From positions 2,356,001 through 2,420,000 of the forward strand of contig NZ_BHZC01000001.1 in the NCBI RefSeq assembly GCF_003865135.1: a stretch of DNA of 64,000 bases, read 5' to 3'. The first letter of the stretch is position 1. Each line of letters opens with the position of its first letter. The notes beneath the pieces are model-generated. The model had not been told where the DNA came from, made no database searches, and saw only the letters and a list, made by a program, of their open reading frames with translations. A program made the translations under genes and the position numbers. Source of the stretch: Streptomyces chrestomyceticus JCM 4735. GTDB lineage: Bacteria > Actinomycetota > Actinomycetes > Streptomycetales > Streptomycetaceae. Shown one piece after another: positions 1 to 16,883 of the stretch.

Positions 1-1769
1 TGGTGCTGCTCATCGCGGGGCGCCGGGGCGGTGGTTCGCCGATGCGGCTGGTGCTGGCCGGATCCGCGCTGGGCGCCACCTTCGGCGGGCTGACCAGTGT
101 GATCGTGGTGAACTCGGCGGAGACCTACGACCGGTTCCGGTTCTGGGTACTCGGTTCGCTGGCCGGGGTGGAGGGGTTCGGCGAACTGGGCCGGCTCGCG
201 CCCGTGCTCGTCGTCGGGTTCCTGGTGGCGCTGCTGGTCGCCCGGCCGCTGTCCGCGCTGGCGCTCGGCGACGACCTGGCCCGCAGCCTCGGCCACCGGC
301 CGCCGGTGATCCGTACGGTGGTCGCCGTCGGCGTGACGCTGCTGACCGCGGCCGCGGTGGCGCTGGCCGGTCCCATCTCCTTCCTCGGGCTGCTGGCGGG
401 CTTCCTGGCGCGGGCGGTCGCCGGGACCCGGCTCGCCGCCCGGCTGCTGCTGGCCGGGCTGATCGGTGCCGCCGTCCTGGTCCTCGCGGACGTGGCGGCC
501 CGGGTGGTCTCCCGCCCGTTCGAGGCGCCGGTCTCCGTCATCGTGGCGCTGATCGGCGCGCCCGTCCTCATCGGCATCGTCCGGTCCCGGCAGCTCACCG
601 CGATGGGCATGACCGAACCGGCGACCGAGGAGCGCACGCCGGGCAAGGCGGCGCGCGGCGTACTGCACGCGCTGCGGGAGCGCCTGACGCGCCGTCTCCC
701 GAAGCCCCGTGCCCCGAAGCCCGGCCGGGTGCGCCCCGCCGACACGTTCGTGCTGCGCCGCGGCCCGCTCTCCTTCCTGGTCGCCCGGCGCGCCACGCTC
801 GCGGGGCTCCTGCTGGCCGTGCTGCTCCTGGTGGCGGTGGTGCTGTCCGCGTACGCCGGGCAGAGCGACATGGGCGTGACCCGCACCTTCCAGGCGATCT
901 TCGGCCAGGGCGACCGGTTCGACGTCCTGCTGGTGCAGAAGTTCCGGCTCGGGCGCATCGTGGCCGGGCTGGCGGCGGGCGCGGCGCTGGGCCTGGCCGG
1001 CTGCCTCACCCAGACGCTGGCCCGCAACCGGCTCGCCACCCCCGAACTGCTCGGCGTGAACGACGGCGCGACCGCCGCCGTCCTGCTGTCCGTCACCCTC
1101 AGCGCGACCGGCACGTTCGGCGCCTGGTGGGCGGGCCCGCTGGGCGCGCTGGTCGCGGCGATCGTGGTCACCGTCGTCTCCGGGGGCCTCGGACAGCGCG
1201 GCTACCGCGTGCTGGTCGTGGGCCTGGCGATGTCCGCGCTGGCCTCCGCCGCCACCCAGGTGGCCCTGTCCCGGCGCTCGCTCAACTCGGCGAGCTCGCT
1301 GTACGTGTGGACCTCGGGCAGCCTCAACGGACGCAGCTACGCGGTCGCCGTGCCCGTCCTGATCGGCCTGGCCGTGCTGGTCCCGCTGAGCCTGGCGGTC
1401 GCCCGCCATCTGGGCGTGCTGCGCTTCGACGACGCCACGGCCTCCTCGCTGGGCGCCACTCCGGGCCGTACGCGCGCGGTGTGCCTGCTGCTGGCGGTGG
1501 CGCTGGCGGGCCTGGCCGTCGGTATCTGCGGGCCGGTCGGTTTCGTGGCGCTGGCCTCGCCGGTCATCGCGTCGCGGCTGGCGGGGCCGCTGCGGGTGCC
1601 GCTGGTCGGCACGATGCTGACGGGCGCGCTGCTGGTGGTGGCGGCGGACACGGTCGGCAGGATCGTTTTCGCGGGCACGGAGGTGCCGGTGGGTGTGGTG
1701 ACGACGGTGCTGGGCGGGCCCTTCCTGCTGTGGGTGCTGCTGGGCCGTTCGGCGGCGACCCGTGTCTGA
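1..1769 (+). CDS. FecCD-type siderophore ABC permease, double-length, 5' end outside the window
   Basis: Inner-membrane permease of an iron-siderophore importer. Two FecCD/BtuC-type halves are fused as in FhuB, joined by a charged, Arg/Pro-rich linker at about residues 200-250. The second half shows the family signature (GLAGCLTQ, then ARNRLATPELLGV) and about ten hydrophobic segments. The frame is open to the left edge and the first half lacks its N-terminal helices and its own copy of that signature, so the true start lies upstream. The GTG at base 3 is only the first start-like codon in view. The 3' end abuts the esterase gene. The partner binding protein and ATPase are probably those at 13607-15560. 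Family assignment is firm; the substrate (a catechol-peptide) is inferred from the neighbours. Confidence 0.93.
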   Translation, partial: VLLIAGRRGGGSPMRLVLAGSALGATFGGLTSVIVVNSAETYDRFRFWVLGSLAGVEGFGELGRLAPVLVVGFLVALLVARPLSALALGDDLARSLGHRPPVIRTVVAVGVTLLTAAAVALAGPISFLGLLAGFLARAVAGTRLAARLLLAGLIGAAVLVLADVAARVVSRPFEAPVSVIVALIGAPVLIGIVRSRQLTAMGMTEPATEERTPGKAARGVLHALRERLTRRLPKPRAPKPGRVRPADTFVLRRGPLSFLVARRATLAGLLLAVLLLVAVVLSAYAGQSDMGVTRTFQAIFGQGDRFDVLLVQKFRLGRIVAGLAAGAALGLAGCLTQTLARNRLATPELLGVNDGATAAVLLSVTLSATGTFGAWWAGPLGALVAAIVVTVVSGGLGQRGYRVLVVGLAMSALASAATQVALSRRSLNSASSLYVWTSGSLNGRSYAVAVPVLIGLAVLVPLSLAVARHLGVLRFDDATASSLGATPGRTRAVCLLLAVALAGLAVGICGPVGFVALASPVIASRLAGPLRVPLVGTMLTGALLVVAADTVGRIVFAGTEVPVGVVTTVLGGPFLLWVLLGRSAATRV

Positions 1770-1812
1770 CGCGATGTCTTCTCCTGACGCACCCGACGAG
1801 AGGGGTACGGAA

Positions 1813-3030
1813 GTGACCGCTGTCCGGAGTCCGCTGCTGCGCGGCCTCGCCGAGGACGTACGGGCCGGACGGCCCGGCGCCGAGGAGGAGTTCTGGCACC
1901 GCGCCGAGGCGGCCGGGACGCCGCTCGTGGAACCGGACCCGGACGGCGAGCCGGGCCACGTCCTGGTCACGTTCGTTTGGCGGGACGATCCGGCCCGCCC
2001 GGCCACCGACGTACTGACGCTCCTCCACACCGTCACCGACCGGGACCGGCACGCGGGCGACCTGACGCCGAACCTGATGACCCGCGTCGAGGGCACCGCG
2101 GTCTGGGCCCTCAGCCACCGGCTGCGCTCCGACCACCGCGCCTCGTACCAGTTCCACCCCGGCACCGGCCCGCGCGAGGACCTGCTGCGTACGGACCGCA
2201 AGGCGTGGCTGAAGGTCCTGGACAGCGCCGTCCCCGACCCGTTGAACACCGCGCCCGTCCTGCCGTCGCGGGACGGCCGCAACCCGGCCTCCGTACTGGA
2301 GCTGCCCGGCGCCCCGGCACAGCCGTGCACCGGCCGCAGGCCCGACGCGGCGCGCGGCACCTCCGTACAGACCCAGGTGGACGGCAGGAACATCACGGCT
2401 CATCTGCCGCCCGGCCACCGCACGGACGGCGGCCCGTACGCGGTCGCGGTACTGCTGGACGGCGAGATGTGGGGCCCGGTCCTCGGCGCCGGTGACCTGC
2501 TCGACAATCTGCACGCCGACGCCTCCGTACCGCCGACGGTCGCCCTGCTCGTGGACACGATGGGGCGGCGGATGGAAGACCTCAGTTGCAGCGGGGAGTT
2601 CGTCGACTGGCTGGCGGACACGCTGCTGCCGTGGGCCGCCGACGCGTACGGGGCGGGGCTGCGCCCGGAACGTACCGTCGTCGCGGGGCAGAGCGCGGGC
2701 GGCCTGACCGCGGCATACGCGGCCTTCCGGCGACCGGACCGGTTCGGTCTGGCGCTCTCGCAGTCCGGCTCCTTCTGGTGGCCGGACGACGAGCGCGGCA
2801 CCGAGTGGCTGACCGGCCAGTACGCCACCGCCGAACGCCGTCCTGTGCGCCTGCGCCTGGAGGTCGGCCTCCAGGAGTGGATGCTGCTCGCGGAGAACCG
2901 CCGCCTGCGCAACGTCCTGCGGGCGCGCGGCTACGACGTGACGTACGAGGAGTTCAACGGCGGGCACGATTACGCGTGCTGGCGTGGGGGGCTGGCGGCC
3001 GGGCTGGCGGATCTGCTGTCCGGCGGCTGA
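1813..3030 (+). CDS. Enterochelin esterase (Fes-like), ferric siderophore trilactone hydrolase
   Basis: Alpha/beta hydrolase that opens the ester backbone of a ferric siderophore in the cytoplasm to release iron. The N-terminal half resembles the Fes N-terminal domain. The C-terminal half is the esterase D fold, with nucleophile motif GQSAGG (Ser about 294) and the catalytic His in GGHDY (about 385). I chose the GTG at 1813 because AGAGGGG lies 7 bases upstream. An in-frame GTG at 1762 would add 17 residues and overlap the permease by 8 bases, without an obvious ribosome site. It is co-directional with the permease, so import and iron release are coupled. The esterase predicts a siderophore with an ester (lactone) core, matching the Thr module of the nearby NRPS. 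Confidence 0.9.
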   Translation: MTAVRSPLLRGLAEDVRAGRPGAEEEFWHRAEAAGTPLVEPDPDGEPGHVLVTFVWRDDPARPATDVLTLLHTVTDRDRHAGDLTPNLMTRVEGTAVWALSHRLRSDHRASYQFHPGTGPREDLLRTDRKAWLKVLDSAVPDPLNTAPVLPSRDGRNPASVLELPGAPAQPCTGRRPDAARGTSVQTQVDGRNITAHLPPGHRTDGGPYAVAVLLDGEMWGPVLGAGDLLDNLHADASVPPTVALLVDTMGRRMEDLSCSGEFVDWLADTLLPWAADAYGAGLRPERTVVAGQSAGGLTAAYAAFRRPDRFGLALSQSGSFWWPDDERGTEWLTGQYATAERRPVRLRLEVGLQEWMLLAENRRLRNVLRARGYDVTYEEFNGGHDYACWRGGLAAGLADLLSGG

Positions 3031-3049
3031 GCCCCCTCGCCGACGCACT

Positions 3050-3081
3050 GCGCCCCGGACCCGAGTGCGGGTCCGGGGCGC
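3050..3081. terminator. Bidirectional terminator hairpin between convergent genes
   Basis: A perfect 13-bp inverted repeat (arms 3050-3062 and 3069-3081) with a 6-base loop lies between the stop codons of the esterase (+) and the MFS exporter (-). There is no T-tract, as is common in Streptomyces. Confidence 0.75.
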
Positions 3082-3104
3082 GGTCGTATCCGGTGCGGCG
3101 CGGC

Positions 3105-4556
3105 TCAGCCCGCCGCCGGGGCCGGTGCCCCCTCCCCCGCTTCCTCATCGAGGTCGTCGTCGAACGGCGGCGGCTGCGGCGGTTCCTTCGGCAGCCGCAG
3201 CGCGACCAGCGCGCCCACCGCGACCAGCGCGGCCGTCACCCACACCGCGAGCCGGTACGGGCCCGGCCCGGTGCCGTCGGTGCCGTGGCCGCCGATCACG
3301 CCCGCGCAGACGGCGATGCCGAGGGCGCCGCCCAGGGTGCGCACGATCTGGAAGAGGCCCATCGCGCGGCCCATGTCGGGCGGCGCGATGTTCTCGAATC
3401 CGGCGAGCTGGACGGTGAGCACGGCCGTGCCGAGTACCAGGCCGATGGCGAACATCAGGGCGCGCACCAGCCAGGCGTTGTCCGCTGCGCCCGGTACGGC
3501 TAGGGCGGCGAAGACCACCGCGGCCAGCAGCAGCGCGGGCACCACGAGGCGGCGCGGGCCGATGCGCGGCAGCAGCCGGTCGACGACCTGGGAGGCGAGC
3601 ATCAGGCCGATCGCTTCCGGGAAGACGCTCAGGCCCGCGTCCAGGGCCGAGGCGCCCAGCGCCGCCTGGTAGAGCAGCGGGAAGACGAACAGCACGCCCA
3701 TCAGGCCGGCGGCGGTGAGCACCGCGAGCGCGGAGGCCGTGCCGTATGCCCGTCCGGCCAGCAGCCGCAGCTTCAGCAGCGGCTCCGGCGTGCGGAGCTG
3801 GTGGATGACGGCGGCGGTCAGCAGGGCCACTCCGAGTACGGCGCTGACGGCGACGGCGGGCTGCGTCCAGCCGTGCGACGGCCCGAATCCGAGTGCGTAC
3901 GTGAGCAGTCCGAGGCCCGGGGTGGCGAGCCAGAACCCGGCTCGGTCGAACGGCCCCGGTACGCCCTCGACGTGCTCGCGCAGGCCGAGGACGCCGAGCA
4001 GGACGGCGGCGGCGCCGATCGGCACGTTCACGAAGAACAGCCAGTGCCAGGACAGGTGCTGGGTGAGGAAGCCGCCCAGCGGCGGGCCGAGCGCGGGCAT
4101 CAGGGCCGTCGGAACGATCAGCACCTTGCCCAGCTTGGCCCGTTCGTGCGGCGGGAAAGCGCGGAACAGCAGGGTCATGCCGACCGGGGTCAGCAGGCCG
4201 CCCGCCAGGCCCTGCACGGCCCGCGCCACGACCAGCGCGGACAGGCTGGGCGCCAGACCGCAGGCGGCCGAGGCGGTGGTGAAGACGGCGAGCGCGCCGA
4301 GGAAGACGCGCTTGGTGCCGTAGCGGTCGCCGAGCCAGCCGGCGACCGGCAGGGCCAGCGCGAGGGCGACGAGGAAGGCCGTCTCGACGGTGTTGGCGGC
4401 GGAGACGGGCTGCCCGAAGTCGCCCGCGATGGTGAACAGGGCCGGGTTGACGATGGTCGAGTCCAGGCCGTTCATGCACATGGCGGCCGTGTAGACGAGG
4501 ACGACGGCGGTTCTCGGGTTCAGCCGGGGCCGGGTCGTCGGTTCGGTGGTGGTCAC
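3105..4556 (-). CDS. MFS exporter, DHA2 (EmrB/QacA) family, probable siderophore exporter
   Basis: A 483-residue drug:H+ antiporter-like protein with many hydrophobic segments, consistent with the 14-helix DHA2 family. Visible signatures are DSTIVNPAL in helix 1, GDRYGTKR in the loop after helix 2 (motif A) and a GLAGGLLTPVGM segment. The GTG start at 4556 lies 4 bases from the stop of the NRPS gene, so the two are almost certainly one transcript. Exporters of this type next to NRPS genes usually export the finished peptide, here the apo-siderophore. Direct evidence of substrate is absent. The C-terminus is acidic and Pro/Ala-rich. Confidence 0.88.
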   Translation of the reverse strand: MTTTEPTTRPRLNPRTAVVLVYTAAMCMNGLDSTIVNPALFTIAGDFGQPVSAANTVETAFLVALALALPVAGWLGDRYGTKRVFLGALAVFTTASAACGLAPSLSALVVARAVQGLAGGLLTPVGMTLLFRAFPPHERAKLGKVLIVPTALMPALGPPLGGFLTQHLSWHWLFFVNVPIGAAAVLLGVLGLREHVEGVPGPFDRAGFWLATPGLGLLTYALGFGPSHGWTQPAVAVSAVLGVALLTAAVIHQLRTPEPLLKLRLLAGRAYGTASALAVLTAAGLMGVLFVFPLLYQAALGASALDAGLSVFPEAIGLMLASQVVDRLLPRIGPRRLVVPALLLAAVVFAALAVPGAADNAWLVRALMFAIGLVLGTAVLTVQLAGFENIAPPDMGRAMGLFQIVRTLGGALGIAVCAGVIGGHGTDGTGPGPYRLAVWVTAALVAVGALVALRLPKEPPQPPPFDDDLDEEAGEGAPAPAAG

Positions 4557-4560
4557 CGGG

Positions 4561-12216
<7,656 letters not shown>

Positions 12217-12277
12217 GTGTGTGACAACTCCCAGGGAGGAAACCGAGCTTCGCGGGCCGGCCGGCAGCCCGCGCACA

Positions 12278-12297
12278 AACTTAGGGAAGCCTAAGTT
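12278..12297. promoter_or_regulatory. Putative DmdR/IdeR iron box in divergent NRPS / amidohydrolase promoter
   Basis: A perfect 8-bp inverted repeat (AACTTAGG / CCTAAGTT) around a 4-base spacer lies 62 bases upstream of the NRPS start and 67 bases upstream of the amidohydrolase start. The core TTAGGnnnnnCTAA matches the shape of the actinobacterial iron-repressor box. Iron repression of both genes is inferred. Confidence 0.75.
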
Positions 12298-12363
12298 ATT
12301 TTTACTCTTCTGCGGTGCCGCCGACCGCCACCGGCACCGGTCACCGAGCCCGAAGAGGAGACG

Positions 12364-13542
12364 ATGACGTCCGCCCCCGCCCCCACCCCCGGCCCCGCCG
12401 CGCTCACCGCCGTCAAGGACGCCGTACGGCAGCGCATCAACGGCAAAGAACCCGTCCTGACCGACCTCAGCCGCCGCATCCACGGCCGTCCGGAGACGGC
12501 CTTTACCGAGACCAAGGCCGCTTCCTGGTGCGCCGGCCTGCTGCGCGAGCACGGCTTCGAGGTGACCGCGCCCGCCCACGGCCTGGACACCGCGTTCACC
12601 GCCACCACCGGGACCGGCCCGGTCACGGTGGCCATCGCCTGCGAGTACGACGCCCTGCCGGACCTCGGCCACGCCTGCGGCCACAACCTGATCGCCGCGG
12701 CCGGTGTCGGCGCGGCGCTGGGCCTGGCTCCGTACGCGGCGGAACTGGGCCTGACGGTCCGGGTCGTGGGCACGCCGGCCGAGGAGCGCGGCGCGGGCAA
12801 GGCGCTGCTGCTGGAGGCGGGCGCGTTCGACGGGGTGGACGCGGCGATGATGGTGCACCCGTGCCCGTTCGAGATGTCCGACTTCCGGTCCTTCGCGCTC
12901 GGCACGCTGTCCGTCACGTACACCGGCCGCACCGCCCATCCCAGCCTGAATCCGCACGAGGGCCGCAACGCGGCCGACGCCCTGACCGTGGCCCAGGTCG
13001 CGCTGGGCCTGCTGCGCCAGCAACTGCCGCCGCAGTGGCGGGTGCACGGCGTGACGACCTCGGCCGGCTCCGCGCCGAACGCGATACCCGACCGCGCGAC
13101 GGCCGAGTACGAGATCCGCGCCGAGGCCGCCGAGGACCTGCGCGAGCTGCGGGAGCGCGTCGAGGCGTGCTTCCGGGCCGGTGCGCTGGCGACCGGCTGC
13201 GAGGTCACCCTGGAGCGCCCGGAGCCCGACTACCTGGACTTCCGCGGCGACCCCGAGCTGATCGCCCTGTGGGGCGCCAACGCGCGCGCCCTGGGCCGTC
13301 CCGAGCCGGTCGAGCGCGGGCCCTTCGCCTGTACGGACATGGGCAATGTGTCCCATGTGGTGCCCGCCATCCACCCCGTGCTGGACATCAGCGGGGGCGC
13401 CTGCGGGCCGCACGAGCCGGAGTTCGCGGAGGCTGCGGTGTCGCCGCGGGCCATGCAGGCCCTGCTCGACGGAGCGGTGGGCCTGGCCTGGACCGCGGCG
13501 GACTTCGCGTACGCCAGGAACCACGGCGCGGCCGGGGCATGA
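12364..13542 (+). CDS. M20D-family amidohydrolase
   Basis: A 392-residue metal-dependent amidohydrolase of the AbgA/AmhX/IAA-amino-acid hydrolase type. The metal site is visible as HACGHN (His about 103, Cys 105, His 107), followed by PAEERGAGK and a lid domain ([17 protein letters not shown]). The start is ATG 12364 with AAGAGGAG 5 bases upstream. It is divergent from the NRPS and shares its probable iron-regulated promoter, so a role in the siderophore pathway is likely. It could cleave an aryl-amide (dihydroxybenzoyl-Arg) to recycle or edit the product, as other M20D enzymes cleave acyl-amino acids. This substrate is inferred. Confidence 0.85.
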   Translation: MTSAPAPTPGPAALTAVKDAVRQRINGKEPVLTDLSRRIHGRPETAFTETKAASWCAGLLREHGFEVTAPAHGLDTAFTATTGTGPVTVAIACEYDALPDLGHACGHNLIAAAGVGAALGLAPYAAELGLTVRVVGTPAEERGAGKALLLEAGAFDGVDAAMMVHPCPFEMSDFRSFALGTLSVTYTGRTAHPSLNPHEGRNAADALTVAQVALGLLRQQLPPQWRVHGVTTSAGSAPNAIPDRATAEYEIRAEAAEDLRELRERVEACFRAGALATGCEVTLERPEPDYLDFRGDPELIALWGANARALGRPEPVERGPFACTDMGNVSHVVPAIHPVLDISGGACGPHEPEFAEAAVSPRAMQALLDGAVGLAWTAADFAYARNHGAAGA

Positions 13543-13546
13543 CGGA

Positions 13547-13580
13547 GTGCCGGTGGCGTCCCGAGGGGCGCCACCGGCAC
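13547..13580. terminator. Bidirectional terminator hairpin
   Basis: A perfect 12-bp inverted repeat (13547-13558 with 13569-13580, 10-base loop) lies between the convergent amidohydrolase and binding-protein genes. Confidence 0.75.
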
Positions 13581-13606
13581 CGCAGTGGCCTCCCGGCCGC
13601 TCCGGG

Positions 13607-14608
13607 TCAGGACTTGGTCAGCGCCTTGCTGATGTCGTTCATGACGACATCGCTGGCCAGCGGGCCGCCGCGGGTGGACCAGACGGAGCCGTCGACCGTC
13701 ACCACGTGGCCCTTCTTCACCGCGCCCAGCTCCTTGTAGGCGGGCTTGGTCTGGACGTCCTTGAGGGCCTTCTCACCGTCGGAGGTGAGGGTGGACAGGA
13801 ACAGCCAGTCGCCGTCGATCTCGTCGATCTTCTCCAGGCTGAGCGACGGGGCGTGCGCGTTGCCGTCCTTGTTCTGGTTGGCGGGCCGCTGCAGGCCCAT
13901 CTCCAGGGCGACGCCGCTGGCGAACTGCTTCTTCTCCATCCAGCTCGGCCCGTCCGGGTTCCAGCGCACGATGGAGACGGCGGCGCCCTTGTTCGCGCCC
14001 AGCTTCTCGCCCGCGGCCTTGGCGGCGGCCTCGTGGTCGGCGATGACCTTGTTGGCGTCGTTCAGCTTGTTGACGGCGTTGCCGATGCCGCGGAAGGACA
14101 CCTTCCAGTCGTCGGTGGGCGCCATCGTCACCAGGGTGGCGGGGGTGATCTCGCGGAGCTGCTTGAGCACCTGCTCGTCCTGCATGTCACCGGCGAGGAT
14201 CAGGTCGGGCTTGGCCGCGACCACCTTGTCCATGACGGGCTTGAGCAGGCCGCCGACGATGTCGATGCCCTTGACCTTGTCCTTCAGGTAGGCGGGCGGC
14301 TCGTCCAGGCCCTGGCCGTTGGTGATGCCCACCGGCTTGATCTTCAGGGCGAGGACCGCGTCCAGGTCCTCCTGGGTCAGCGTGACGATCCGCTGCGGGT
14401 TCGCGGGCACCTCGACGACCTTGCCGGTGGCGTCCTTGACCGTACGGGTGCCACCGGACGCCGCCGCGTCCTTGCCGCCCTTGTCCTTGGCGTCCGCTCC
14501 GGAGTCCGCGCCGCAGCCGGTCAGCAGCAGCGCCGCGGCACCGAGGGCGGCGACGGCCGAGGCGGTACGGCGTCGGGCGGTGAGAAGTGGGCGGCGGGAC
14601 ACGGTCAT
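13607..14608 (-). CDS. Iron-siderophore ABC transporter substrate-binding lipoprotein
   Basis: A 333-residue class III periplasmic-binding protein (FepB/FhuD/CeuE fold, TroA superfamily). It has a lipoprotein signal: positive N-terminus, Ala/Leu-rich core and lipobox LLTGC. A linker rich in Asp/Lys/Gly follows, then the two-lobed domain. Segments such as [18 protein letters not shown] and [15 protein letters not shown] are typical of the family. It should capture the ferric siderophore outside the membrane and hand it to the fused permease at the left edge. The start is ATG 14608 with GGAG 8-9 bases upstream. It is transcribed divergently from the ATPase across an iron-box-like palindrome. 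Confidence 0.92.
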   Translation of the reverse strand: MTVSRRPLLTARRRTASAVAALGAAALLLTGCGADSGADAKDKGGKDAAASGGTRTVKDATGKVVEVPANPQRIVTLTQEDLDAVLALKIKPVGITNGQGLDEPPAYLKDKVKGIDIVGGLLKPVMDKVVAAKPDLILAGDMQDEQVLKQLREITPATLVTMAPTDDWKVSFRGIGNAVNKLNDANKVIADHEAAAKAAGEKLGANKGAAVSIVRWNPDGPSWMEKKQFASGVALEMGLQRPANQNKDGNAHAPSLSLEKIDEIDGDWLFLSTLTSDGEKALKDVQTKPAYKELGAVKKGHVVTVDGSVWSTRGGPLASDVVMNDISKALTKS

Positions 14609-14691
14609 CGGGGACTCCGGGTTTCAATGAACACGACGTGACGAGGCGTGCGTACGGCTGCCGCGGCAGCCGCACTTCCGCCGATTAGCGT

Positions 14692-14710
14692 TAAGGTTAG
14701 CCTTACCTTA
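14692..14710. promoter_or_regulatory. Putative DmdR/IdeR iron box in divergent binding-protein / ATPase promoter
   Basis: The 19-base site TAAGGTTAGCCTTACCTTA has inverted 6-bp arms (TAAGGT / ACCTTA) and closely follows the TTAGGTTAGGCTAACCTAA-type actinobacterial iron-repressor consensus. It lies in a short AT-richer stretch between divergent siderophore-uptake genes. Confidence 0.85.
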
Positions 14711-14762
14711 TGACAAATAGGCAAGAGGTGTGACCTCTGGCCCCGGGGAAAGGCCGGCTTCA

Positions 14763-15560
14763 GTGGAACTCCGCGTCGAGCAGCTCACCGCCGGATACGC
14801 CGGTCACCCGGTCGTCGACCGGGTCGACCTGACGGTCGGGTCGGGTCAGGTGGTGGCGGTGGTCGGCCCCAACGGCTGCGGCAAGTCCACACTGCTGCGC
14901 TGCATGGCGCGTCTGCACGAACCCGCGTCCGGCCGGGTGTTCGCGGGCGACGCCGACGTGTGGCGGCTCAAGCAGCGGGAGGCGGCCCACCGCATCGCCC
15001 TGCTCCCCCAGTCCCCGCAGGCGCCCGAGGCGGTCACCGTGGCGGGCCTCGTACGGTACGGACGCCACCCGCACCAGGGCCTGTTCCGCCAGTGGTCCCG
15101 CGAGGACGAACGGGCCGTCACCCGCGCCCTGGAGGCGACCGGCACCACCGGCCTGGCCGACCGCCGCCTCGACCAGCTCTCCGGCGGCCAGCGCCAGCGC
15201 TGCTGGCTGGCCATGGCCCTCGCCCAGGAGACCCCGGTCGTGCTGCTCGACGAACCGACCAGCGCCCTCGACATCGGCCACGCCGTGGAGGTGCTCGACC
15301 TGGTCCGCGAGGTCGCGGCGGCTGGGCGGACCATCGTGATGGTCGTCCACGACCTCGCGGCCGCGGCCCGCTACGCCGACACGGTCGTCGCCATGCGGGC
15401 GGGCCGGGTGGTCGCCGCCGGCCCGCCGCGCGAGATCATCGACGCGCCGCTGGTGAAGGAGCTGTACGGCGTCGACGCGGAAATCCTGGCCGCCCCGTCC
15501 GACGGCGCGCCGGTGGTCGTCCCGACGGCCCGCGCGGCGGCGGAGTCCGTACGGACCTGA
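14763..15560 (+). CDS. Ferric-siderophore ABC transporter ATPase (FepC/FecE-like)
   Basis: A 265-residue ATP-binding subunit that powers siderophore import with the FecCD permease. Walker A is GPNGCGKST, the signature is LSGGQRQR, Walker B is VVLLDEPTSALD, and the H-loop is MVVHDL. I chose GTG 14763 because GGGGAAAGG lies 9 bases upstream. An in-frame GTG at 14730 has its purine tract directly abutting the codon, which is too close. Translation is divergent from the binding lipoprotein, with an iron box between them. The permease is more than 13 kb away at the left edge, so the importer genes are split around the NRPS. Confidence 0.93.
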   Translation: MELRVEQLTAGYAGHPVVDRVDLTVGSGQVVAVVGPNGCGKSTLLRCMARLHEPASGRVFAGDADVWRLKQREAAHRIALLPQSPQAPEAVTVAGLVRYGRHPHQGLFRQWSREDERAVTRALEATGTTGLADRRLDQLSGGQRQRCWLAMALAQETPVVLLDEPTSALDIGHAVEVLDLVREVAAAGRTIVMVVHDLAAAARYADTVVAMRAGRVVAAGPPREIIDAPLVKELYGVDAEILAAPSDGAPVVVPTARAAAESVRT

Positions 15561-15611
15561 AGCATCCGTCCTGGAACGCCCCCGGGCCGCTCCCTGGACC
15601 GCAACGCGGAA

Positions 15612-15647
15612 GTGCGGCGCCCCCGTCCCACGACAGGGGCACCGCAC
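15612..15647. terminator. Terminator hairpin between convergent ATPase and glycosyltransferase genes
   Basis: Imperfect 15-bp inverted arms (15612-15626 and 15633-15647, two mismatches that can pair as G-U on one RNA strand) with a 6-base loop. Confidence 0.65.
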
Positions 15648-15683
15648 TCCCGACCTGTGCCGCCTCAGACGACCCACGCCACC

Positions 15684-16883
15684 TCAGGCGATGATCTTCT
15701 CCAGATCGTCCACGACCTGCCCCACGTCCGGCAGCGCCAGGCTGGCGAGCTGCGCCTGCCGCATCCGGGCGGCGATGCCGCGGTTGCCCAGGATCTCCCG
15801 GCACACGGCGGCGACGGCCTCCGGCGCGGTGTCGGTCAGGTGCCGGCCGAGGCCGAGTTCCTGCACCCGCTGGGCGTTGGGCAGTTGGTCGCCGAAGTTG
15901 GGCAGCACCGCCATGGGCGTGCCCGTGCGCACCGCTTCCCGGACGCTGTTGTAGCCGCCGTGGGTGAGGAACAGATCGGCGCACTCCAGCAGCAGCGGCT
16001 GCGCGAGACGGTCCGTCAGGCGGACGTGCGGCGCGGGCTCCGCGCCGGCCGGACGGATGCCGCCGGTCGCCACCACGGCCGTGCAGTCGAGCTGTGACAG
16101 CCCCGCGACGATGATGCCCAGTTGCTCGGCCGGGTCGGTCATCCCCACCGGCAGCGGCGCGCCCTCGGGCAGCACCTCGCGGAACATCGGCAGCGCGGTG
16201 CCCACCGCGGCGAACACCAGGGGCCGGTCGGTGGGCAGTTCGGTCACCCAGTCGGGCAGTCCGGCAGTGCGGTCCACGACGGTGGTCTGGCGGTAGGCGA
16301 AGACCGTCGTGGGGAAGCGGGCGAAGGAGAAGGCGGCGGGCAGGTAGTCGAAACGGCCGTGCGGGTAGAGCGATTCGGGCTTCTCCTGTACGGGCAGTTC
16401 CAGTCGCTCGCGCAGCTTGTTGAGTCCCGGCAGCAGGGTTTCCGGGTCGAGCATGTTGACCGTACCCGCGGGGATGGGCAGTTGCGGGATGCCGAGCCGT
16501 TCGGCGAGCAGGCACGCGCCGAAGTCCATGCCGTCCCGGATGATGACGTCCGGGCGTACGGTGCGGGCCAGTTCGGCCAGTACCTGGTGGCTCTCGACGG
16601 CCATGTCGCCGACGAGCCGGTCGAGCAGCATGCGCAGGTGCCGGTCCTCGTCGGACAGGCCGTCCGCGTCTGCCGCCTCGTCGGCCTTCTCCTGCCAGCC
16701 GGACCCGAAGTCGATCCGGGGCAGGCAGGTTTCCACCGTGACCGGGTCGGCGGCGAAGACGGGGGCCACTTCGGGCGTCGTGGCCACCGTGACGGCGTGG
16801 CCGGCCCCGGCCAGCGCGCGGGCCAGCGGCAGCAGGGCTCTGCCGTGCGACGGAGAGCCGGTCGCGGTGCACAGGACGCGCAT
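15684..16883 (-). CDS. GT1-family (MGT/YjiC-like) glycosyltransferase
   Basis: A 399-residue GT-B enzyme of the family that uses nucleotide sugars to decorate small molecules. The N-terminal acceptor half starts with VLCTATGSPSHGRALLPLARAL. The C-terminal donor half carries the diagnostic THGGYNSVREAV segment and LPNFGDQLPNAQRV. The start is ATG 16883 with GAGGAA upstream. It is convergent with the siderophore ATPase gene, so it may or may not be in the same regulon. IroB, which C-glucosylates catechol siderophores, is in the same superfamily, so a siderophore-tailoring role is possible but unproven. Macrolide-type resistance glycosyltransferases are the other common role. Confidence 0.88.
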   Translation of the reverse strand: MRVLCTATGSPSHGRALLPLARALAGAGHAVTVATTPEVAPVFAADPVTVETCLPRIDFGSGWQEKADEAADADGLSDEDRHLRMLLDRLVGDMAVESHQVLAELARTVRPDVIIRDGMDFGACLLAERLGIPQLPIPAGTVNMLDPETLLPGLNKLRERLELPVQEKPESLYPHGRFDYLPAAFSFARFPTTVFAYRQTTVVDRTAGLPDWVTELPTDRPLVFAAVGTALPMFREVLPEGAPLPVGMTDPAEQLGIIVAGLSQLDCTAVVATGGIRPAGAEPAPHVRLTDRLAQPLLLECADLFLTHGGYNSVREAVRTGTPMAVLPNFGDQLPNAQRVQELGLGRHLTDTAPEAVAAVCREILGNRGIAARMRQAQLASLALPDVGQVVDDLEKIIA

